Part shown: positions 5,434 through 5,465 of the stretch, piece after piece | How the letters are laid out: every line of letters starts with the position of its first letter | Numbering within the stretch: the stretch's first letter is position 1 | DNA from: Bacillota bacterium | GTDB taxonomy: Bacteria; Bacillota; Limnochordia; Darwinibacteriales; Darwinibacteriaceae | Length of the DNA stretch: 5,465 bases | Reading direction: 5' to 3' | NCBI GenBank assembly: GCA_012799115.1 | Contig: JAAZLY010000026.1 | Span: 1-5,465 of the forward strand | Made by a program: the position numbers and the translations under genes | Notes under the pieces: model-generated | Database searches by the model: none | What the model was told of the DNA's origin: nothing | What the model saw: the letters and a program-made list of their open reading frames with translations, nothing else

Positions 5434-5465
5434 GCTAATTTCCGTTTGTAAGCTCGAATTTTCTA

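Noticed and set aside
5395..5465. Possible further tRNA or gene end upstream of tRNA-Pro
   Set aside because: Apart from the promoter the stretch is AT-rich, with no cloverleaf pairing and no usable coding frame in the visible bases.
1..5465. A new defence, mobile or biosynthetic system
   Set aside because: All genes are recognisable household, envelope or transport types with normal spacing; no recombinase, toxin-antitoxin pair, repeat array or attachment duplication beside the tRNA was seen.

Overview
This window comes from a bacterial chromosome, most likely a Bacillota member of the Clostridia/Limnochordia type; the lineage is inferred. Supporting signs are strong purine-rich Shine-Dalgarno (SD) sites (AGGAGG, GGGGTGA), GTG and probably TTG starts, a small TIGR04086-type membrane protein, an SH3 plus YkuD cell-wall enzyme, an EF-G paralog, and a secreted protein ending in a copper-amine-oxidase-N-like 'stalk' domain. 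Base composition is near 50% GC and looks even across the window. No transposase, integrase, CRISPR array, phage gene or defence gene was seen.

Every supported gene lies on the minus strand, so the order of transcription runs from the right end to the left. (1) A strong promoter drives tRNA-Pro(GGG) at 5317-5394, which is closed by an intrinsic terminator at 5271-5302. (2) A secreted beta-propeller (FG-GAP/VCBS) plus stalk-domain protein lies at 3898-5253. (3) A 110-bp gap holds a hairpin over the previous stop codon, a likely extended -10 promoter and a short direct repeat. It leads into an EF-G-like GTPase at 1718-3787, closed by a very good terminator at 1671-1706. (4) A four-helix TIGR04086-type membrane protein (1250-1639) has its SD inside a small hairpin. 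(5) A membrane-anchored SH3/L,D-transpeptidase lies at 354-1148. (6) The N-terminal 95 residues of a MATE-family transporter (1-287) run off the left edge.

The genes do not form an obvious pathway. The tRNA and the EF-G paralog belong to translation. The other four products are membrane or envelope proteins: peptidoglycan cross-linking, transport, and two of unknown role. The EF-G terminator and the tRNA terminator divide the window into at least three transcription units. The TIGR04086-type gene and the transpeptidase gene are spaced closely enough to share a transcript.

I found no convincing new multi-gene system. The points most worth checking are the altered GTPase switches of the EF-G paralog, the hairpin that masks the TIGR04086-type SD, the transpeptidase active-site motif with Ser in place of its second His, and the propeller-stalk fusion.
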